The position numbers and the translations under genes are program-made. From Selenia dentaria (Eukaryota > Arthropoda > Insecta > Lepidoptera > Geometridae): 64,000 nucleotides of DNA. Of the stretch, positions 58,319-64,000 are shown in pieces (position 1 is the stretch's first letter; every line of letters starts with the position of its first letter). The notes under the pieces are model-generated. The model worked only from the letters and a program-made list of their open reading frames with translations, was not told the DNA's origin and made no database searches. The stretch is taken from the NCBI GenBank assembly GCA_917880725.1, contig OU862889.1, positions 19,116,997-19,180,996 on the forward strand, in the 5' to 3' direction.

Positions 58319-58681
58319 AAGGGCGCTTTTAGTGCTCGACCGACCGTCCGTCGTCCATCGGTCCTCACGATACACATAACTGTGGGCCGAGCACGAAAAA
58401 CTGTTTAAGATAACGTAATCGCATCGTTAACGTATTTAGTACAAACTGTCATTTATATAGTACAGTAGTGGCACAGATAACTCATAGTTTGTACTGAATA
58501 AGTAAACGATACGATAACGTTACACTTGAGCAGATTTTCGTGCTCGGCCCACAAATCGCCCGATATATGCGTGCGTATATACGGTCGGTCGAGCACTGTA
58601 ACCATTTGTGAGTTCTCATACAAATGACAAGCGCGACCGACGTACGCACTGACGGTCGGTCGAGCACTGAAACCGGTCTTA
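58319..58681. mobile_element. MITE with AGTGCTCGACCGACCGTC ends, interrupted by another MITE
   Basis: AGTGCTCGACCGACCGTC (58331-58348) is the exact reverse complement of GACGGTCGGTCGAGCACT (58651-58668), with weaker similarity outside. The centre contains the complete 58382-58552 foldback element. Confidence 0.75.
58382..58552. mobile_element. Foldback MITE (GTGGGCCGAGCACG family), copy 5, nested
   Basis: It has both full ends, GTGGGCCGAGCACGAAAA and TTTTCGTGCTCGGCCCAC, and the most complete interior of the five copies. It is inserted in the 58319-58681 element. Confidence 0.85.
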
Positions 58682-58839
58682 ATATTACTTATACTCGTAT
58701 TATAGTATAGTGTTGAATATATCACTTTTGTTATAATATGACCGCACCACACTGTGACCGCATGCGCCAACCACGATTAATCAAGTCCGTTAATAATTGG
58801 CGGGAAAAGGTCTAACAATACTTAGCTGTAATTGATTGT

Positions 58840-59100
58840 GTTTATTTTTCCCAGAGTTGTGCTTCCTCGAGTTTTGAAGTGTAATATAATGGAACCGTTA
58901 ATTGTTCATGAAGTAACTCGAGTGTAGCCGATAGTAGTAAATGAATCGTTGTTTTTGTGTTCTCGCCAATCGCCCATAGAAAGTTTTAGTAATGCATCCA
59001 CCACTTTACCAGAACGTGACTTAGACAGGACAGTGACTTAATGACAGCGTTATAATATATGTGACAGTTGACTCTGACTTGCTTGAATTAAATCACATTT
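58840..59100 (+). repeat. Dispersed repeat shared with about 9290-9560
   Basis: It shares TTTTAGTAATGCATCCAC and flanking words with the earlier copy. No termini or coding potential identified. Confidence 0.4.
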
Positions 59101-59754
59101 GATGCATGCATGACCTTAACATGACATATAGCCAATATACATTCTTACGAGTCCAAAAAAATGAAAAAAATTGGTAAAAATTATGACAAAAACTGCACAC
59201 ACTCTGTTAGCCTTGTTTGTTACTGCTAACAGGCAGAAACTATTAAGTAATCCGTGGTGCTGCCAACATATATTAACTCCATCCCAGTTCACATACACCC
59301 ACACGTAGAAGCGCGGAGACCCAAGATAATGGATTTATATAACACTCTCATCGACTGCTTAACGATGTTTGTGTGGGGTTGCCATGTCTAACACCCCACT
59401 GAACAATGTTTGTCATAAAAGAGAATCGACTCGTAAAAACTGTTCATCATTTCGACGCTCAGTGCAATATCACAAGTAAGATTTATAAGTTTGGTAGTGT
59501 ATTGATGTGGTTTATTGTACGTAATTAGACACATTAGGTTTTTTTTTTGATTATTTTTATGATTATTAAGCATGCCCTACACATTCTTTTAAAGCTGCAA
59601 GCTATGACTGACCTGTTTGTTTTATTTAAGAAGTAAATAAATATTTTTATATATAAATATGTTTCATTGTTCTGACCTTTTAGGACTAGTGTTGAAGGAT
59701 CTGTCCACCTGACCGAGCTTAGTTTTCGGCATAGGTCATGCGACCAGAGATCGG

Positions 59755-59951
59755 CAGGGCTATTATGTATCACAGTTGCTAACAACCGTTGATTGAAAAT
59801 TTGTAAATGACGACTTTATGTGAGTTTGACAACTCCAGTAAGCAAAAATGTAAGTAAGTTGATGACTGGCGCTGACAAAAGTGACATAGAGTTGCCGTTT
59901 TTTTCGATTTCAATAAACATTGGTTAGCAACTGTGATACATAGTAGCCCTG
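59755..59951. mobile_element. Foldback MITE (CAGGGCTATTATGTATC family), copy 3
   Basis: CAGGGCTATTATGTATCACA at the left and TGTGATACATAGTAGCCCTG at the right. The interior matches 15413-15597 in the same orientation. Confidence 0.8.
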
Positions 59952-60039
59952 CTGATACCAAACAACCTATACCTACCTATATACATCCTTATTTCAGCGT
60001 TGTGCAATATAATAAGTGCTTTTAATATTCTTTCATAAT

Positions 60040-60241
60040 CATGTCATAATCAGCCCATTTTTTTCCCACTGCTGGGACTCGAGCCTTAACTCGAGGGCTT
60101 AACGTGCCCTCCGAAGCTCGGAAGCGCTCAGTTGAATAATGCCACTAGCGGTCACCCATACCCAAGTCCTGACCGCATCAAGCTTTGCTTAACTTATTGA
60201 TCGGTTAAGATCGCCAAGTCCAGCTCCGCTACGAGCGCTTC
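60040..60241 (-). mobile_element. 5S-rRNA-derived SINE, copy 3 (internal deletion)
   Basis: On the minus strand it starts GAAGCGCTCGTAGCGGAGCT, then GGCGATCTTAACCGATCAAT and AAGTTAAGCAAAGCTTGATG. It joins the family's 3' end (GGCTCGAGTCCCAGCAGTGG) after losing about 110 bases relative to copy 2. Confidence 0.75.
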
Positions 60242-60639
60242 TTATTATTATTTAATGTTGTAAATACATTAAGAACACGCAGTAACTTTATGCAAATTTA
60301 AGTGCTTGCGCAGGTTATTTATAATGTGTAAGGAAAACAAACAAGACTGGCTCCTTCATAAATTATGCTAATAAGACTTCTTTTAGCTTCTTATCCTCAC
60401 CTAACGATAACGCGCATAACTTGGATAAGCTAAACATAATTACTACTAGATAAGTGTTATCTGCTTACATAGAAACAACAAAAATAAGAAAGAACTTATA
60501 TATAAATCCTCCAACGAAGTAACTTGTCGTATTAATTGCTCTACGGCTGTGAGTGTGACATTTTTAAGAAAGAAATTCTTAACTTTCTAGAAAATAAACG
60601 TATCTAAGTACTTATACTAGTCTCTCTCTTTGGTCGTTC

Positions 60640-60909
60640 CCTCATGACTCAGGATCGTGATCATAACTGGAGCACTTTGGATCTGACGAACTGTCTCCAT
60701 CGGCTCCGGTCTGTGCCCATCTCCATCGCGGCGTAATAGCGGGACGTTGGTGTTTCTTTAAGTTGGTCAGACCACCTGGTCGGAGACCGGCCTCGTGAAC
60801 GTTTCCCTTCCACGTTTCCCACCACAATGAGCTTTTTCAAGCTGCTGTCACCACGTCTGGCGATGTGGCCAAAATAGCTCATTATACGACGAAGACATAC
60901 GGTAGACAA
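60640..60909 (-). mobile_element. LINE ORF2 C-terminal remnant (RTE/CR1-like)
   Basis: The minus-strand frame has LRRIMSYFGHIARRGDSSL, KLIVVGNVEGKRSRGRSPTR, WSDQLKE and DRSRWRQFV. The FGHI.RR and GKRSRGR.P.RW.D motifs are typical of the LINE C-terminus. The frame then stops. No RT core is present, so only the 3' end remains. Confidence 0.7.
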
Positions 60910-61129
60910 TCAGTCCTTAATTTTTAATTGTGACAGAATTGAGTCGTTAGTGTGTTTGGCTATACTATCACTATTATATACTTTGATATTATGATACTTT
61001 GGCTTATACTAGTAAGTATAGGTATATAGTATATTAACTAAGAAATTACCTTCGAGGTAAAATAAATCTCTGTTTCAGTTAATAAAAGATCAAACCAATA
61101 AAGGTATACATATATAATAATATATAGTA

Positions 61130-61312
61130 CTAGTTGCGCCCCGCGGTTACTCCCACGTGGTGGTGAATGATGATGAAAAGTATCCTATGTGTTAAACCAG
61201 CGCCTCATCTACCTCCATACTAAATTTCATCAAATTTGGTACAGCCGTTTGAGCGTGAAAGAGTAACATACATCCATACATACAAGCTTTCGCGTTTATA
61301 ATATTACTAGGA
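61130..61312 (-). mobile_element. Helitron-like element (CTAGT end on the minus strand)
   Basis: ACTAGTTGCGCCCCGCGGTT, GTGGTGGTGAATGATGATGA, CGCCTCATCTACCTCCATAC, GGTACAGCCGTTTGAGCGTG and TTTATAATATTACTAGGA give one of the clearest copies of the family here. Confidence 0.6.
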
Positions 61313-61498
61313 AGTATTACAAAACAGCTGAGAAACGACCACTCTTCATTGACTCAAAATGTTACACCTACTATTCTGCAATTTTTTTTTTGAAGCACAC
61401 CTGCTTTTTGCCACTACGGGCATTAAAAGCGACACTGGACTGTTATTCTGCAAATTCAGCTACAGTCATCTTATAACTTATAACTATAATACATTTTG

Positions 61499-61738
61499 TA
61501 TTGAAATTCTCGTGAGTTTGACACATATTAAACTACTAGCTGCAATCCGCGGTTTCACCTGCGTGGTGATGGATGATGATGATGATGAAAAGCATCCTAT
61601 GTGTCAATCCAAAGCCTCATATACCTCCATACCAACTTTCATCGAAATTGGCCTAACCGTTTGAGCGTGAAAGAGCAACAAACATCCAAATGCATCCATC
61701 CATCCATCTAAACTTTCACATTTATAATATTAGTAGGA
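61499..61738 (-). repeat. Composite repeat block, copy 2: Helitron-like part
   Basis: ATTGAAATTCTCGTGAGTTT, CACATATTAAACTACTAGCT, GGTGATGGATGATGATGATG and TAATATTAGTAGGATT correspond segment by segment to 43245-43500. The block is followed by the same MITE. Confidence 0.65.
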
Positions 61739-61741
61739 TTG

Positions 61742-61914
61742 CTGTTAACCGGCAAAACACTCACGTTAGGGATCGAATACATCGACCCGGGTTTCGAGCA
61801 TGTCCGATACTCATCTTCAGGGCGGGTGCGCAGCGGCGTCTGAGAGCTCCCGGCGAGCACTGAAACCCGGGTCGACGTATTCGATCCCTTACGTGAGTGT
61901 TTTGCTTGTTAACA
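61742..61914. mobile_element. Palindromic MITE (AACACTCACGTTAGGGATCG family), copy 2
   Basis: The ends CTGTTAACCGGCAAAACACT and AGTGTTTTGCTTGTTAACAG and arms of about 55 bp (GATCGAATACATCGACCCGG) enclose a 65-base centre with GGGCGGGTGCGCAGCGGC. It is longer than copy 1. Confidence 0.85.
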
Positions 61915-62262
61915 GTAATAGTTTAACTATAATAATGACATTATTTACTGTGACAAAGTTTCATTATGGTCATTGTTTGTGGGGACTTGAACGCCCCCGT
62001 AATAAGATACCTACAACACGTACACTGTCCCGTGTTCGTTTCCTAATCTATAATATATCGCTTACCAATATCAGATAATATTTATCAATTCGTTGTATAC
62101 CAATACTTCAATATTTTTCAACATAAAGTATCAAGAAAATAATTTGTAGAGTGGTGCATTATTTCATACTGATGTCTCCGAATATATAATTGACCATAAA
62201 ACCTTTCAAATGAAGTAGACTTAAACAAGTAGTTTGTACTTGTTTAAATCAAATATATTATC

Positions 62263-62392
62263 TTATCGCGCGTTGTGAAAGGGGGCTAGACGGAAAAAAA
62301 TCTTACGAAAAGTTGTCACGACACTTTTTGCTATAGTAAGCTGTCTGTCTGTCTCTCTCTCTCTTATAGAAAGCAAGTGCGGCGTCGCATGT
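62263..62392 (+). repeat. 130-bp direct repeat, copy A
   Basis: It runs from TTATCGCGCGTTGTGAAAGG to GCGGCGTCGCATGT and contains CTGTCT/CTCT microsatellite sequence. It is near-identical to copy B at 63520. Confidence 0.8.
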
Positions 62393-62423
62393 AGTTGACT
62401 TAAACAAAGTACTTCACTACATT

Positions 62424-62580
62424 CTCGTGAGTTTGACACATATTTATTTAATATTAAAACCGACTTTACTCACGTAATTAGCCGACGACCTAAGTTTATA
62501 CCAAGATTAGGCCTAAGTTATCGACCTAAGTTTCGGGCATGTCCGATGCCCATCCTCAGGGAGTTTACGCTGCAAGATCG
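62424..62580. repeat. Fragment related to the composite block and its MITE centre
   Basis: TCTCGTGAGTTTGACACATA, then GGGCATGTCCGATGCCCATC and CTCAGGG, match parts of 61499-61820 in order. The arms are missing. Confidence 0.5.
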
Positions 62581-63429
62581 CGGTCTTATAATATTTATTT
62601 TTTAATATTAAATAGTTCACTAAAGCCAGATTTTTTAAGCAAAGCGTTTAACTCTTACATCTTAAACCTAAATACTTACTATTATATTGGTAGCAAATAT
62701 ATAGCAATTGGCTTGTTAAGGTCACCAAATGTAATGTAACTAGCGAAATAAATCTATTTTTACTAAATTATGGTAACTTAATCTGTTCATGCTAAAGTCT
62801 AAATATGTATAGGTACTTAACGCTTGCGAATGACAGTTCTAAAATTTGCCATGTCTGTTCCGTTTTAGTATGTTTAGTGCAAAAGTCGTCATGTAACTTT
62901 CGTGCTCTCTAAACTAGTCTAACTAAGTTGATGTAAAAGTACCCACGATTCAATAGAACAATCATATATTTAGAATTCTGATTCTTAGTTATACGAATGT
63001 GGATTTTAGTAGAAACACTATAAGAACTATGTACCATAATTTAGAGAATTATAAACTGAGATACAGAAGTCTTAATCTTAAACCGTTAATTTCCTTACTT
63101 ATTTATATATATCAGCATGTCAAGCATGAAACATTATTCAATTATATTTCGGAACACGGTCCCCGTGTTCCGAAATGGACTACGGAACCCTATTAGGTAA
63201 GCTTTCAGTCTGCCTCCCCTCGTATGAACAAAATTATATAGCTGGTTGAAATGTGCACATGATATGACCTGTTATCATGGCGGTTATCCTACTTGTTTAT
63301 TTGGCAATAGGTACACGCGTTTAATTATATATGATTATACGGACCAAGCTCTAAAGTTAAACAATAAATAATAACCATACCACACCACAAGTGAGCGCTT
63401 TGCGCTGAAAAAAACAGAAATTAAATAAA

Positions 63430-63500
63430 ACACAACTTGTATTGTGTGGTAGTACGGAACTCTCGGTTCTCGAGTCCGACTCACTTTTGGCTGTTTTTAA
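63430..63500 (+). repeat. Dispersed repeat end (ACGGAACTCTCGG)
   Basis: GTACGGAACTCTCGGTTCTC, then GAGTCCGACTCACTTTTGGC, resembles a common lepidopteran repeat terminus. A related ACTACGGAACCCTATTAG is at 63178-63196. Confidence 0.4.
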
Positions 63501-63519
63501 TTTATTCGAACGAAGTTCC

Positions 63520-63649
63520 TTATCGCGCGTTGTGAAAGGGGGCTAGACGGAAAAAATTCTTACGAAAAGTTGTCACGACACTTTTTGCTATAGTAAGCTG
63601 TCTGTCTGTCTCTCTCTCTCTCTTATAGAAAGCAAGTGCGGCGTCGCAT
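63520..63649 (+). repeat. 130-bp direct repeat, copy B, with an extra partial unit
   Basis: Near-identical to 62263-62392. A second CTCTTATAGAAAGCAAG unit follows at about 63658-63687. GAACGAAGTTCC just before it (63507) and GGAACTTCGTTC (63942) form an inverted pair. Confidence 0.8.
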
Positions 63650-64000
63650 GTTTCTCGGTCTGTCTCTCTCTCTCTTATAGAAAGCAAGCCAGATGTTGTA
63701 ATCGTAGCAAGTGGCGCCATTTAGTTCCGTAAATTTATACTAGATGGCGACTCAGGTAAAGTTAGCTCGCGGAGGCATTTCATTCACTGGATGTAATATG
63801 TAATTTTGAGAAATATATATTTTTGAACACTTCCCATACGCAGAAAGGAGTTTTATTGAAATAACCCTATACGCGCGATTATCGGAACCTATTGTTGGAA
63901 TATTTACCATGGTTTTGTATTTTTAGCATATTTTTTTCTGATGAGGAACTTCGTTCCATCCGGGTGTCCCTTGACACCTCTCAAGTTTTTTATTTTGATA

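Overview
The window is eukaryotic, AT-rich and intron-containing, and its dispersed repeats are of the kinds found in moths and butterflies (Lepidoptera). The call rests on the repeat families (a MITE bounded by TACCGACTTCCA, 5S-rRNA-derived SINEs, Helitron-like CTAGT ends, RTE/R1-type LINE tails) and on the gene structure. No species is claimed.

Two host genes can be supported. (1) About 2.4-7.1 kb, plus strand: three in-phase exons of an unidentified acidic/coiled-coil protein whose 5' part lies left of the window. A strong splice acceptor at 12,478 may start its last exon. (2) 14.15-21.88 kb, minus strand: a complete eight-exon coding region for the insect p130Cas (BCAR1-type) adaptor of 578 residues. 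It has an SH3 domain, a short substrate domain with four YDxPR phosphotyrosine motifs, a helical domain, a YDYV Src-binding site and a C-terminal FAT-like bundle. The two genes are convergent. All p130Cas splice phases agree. A CpG-rich segment at about 38.2-38.5 kb has an initiator-like TCAGT and a GTAAGT donor on the minus strand and is a candidate, unproven, untranslated first exon. If so, 21.9-38.2 kb is a large first intron.

Almost everything else is mobile DNA. The left edge is a 5'-truncated LINE on the minus strand with an open reverse-transcriptase frame. A full-length BEL/Pao LTR retrotransposon occupies 31,326-37,595, with 151-bp LTRs that look identical, a 5-bp ATGTA target duplication, a primer-binding-like site and a purine tract. 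Its gag-pol frame is broken once, near 34.41 kb. Smaller pieces include LINE 3' ends (7.9, 11.0, 29.8 and 60.7 kb), an N-terminal fragment of a tyrosine-recombinase-like ORF (4.57-4.89 kb), three 5S-derived SINEs, tRNA-like SINE heads, a hAT-type MITE with an 8-bp duplication, two TTAA-bounded piggyBac-like MITEs and several foldback MITE families. Some MITEs are nested in others (3.1, 51.3 and 58.3 kb).

No rRNA gene, functional tRNA gene, CRISPR array or bacterial-type operon was seen. Repeats were matched by eye, so their boundaries are approximate unless a target duplication is stated.
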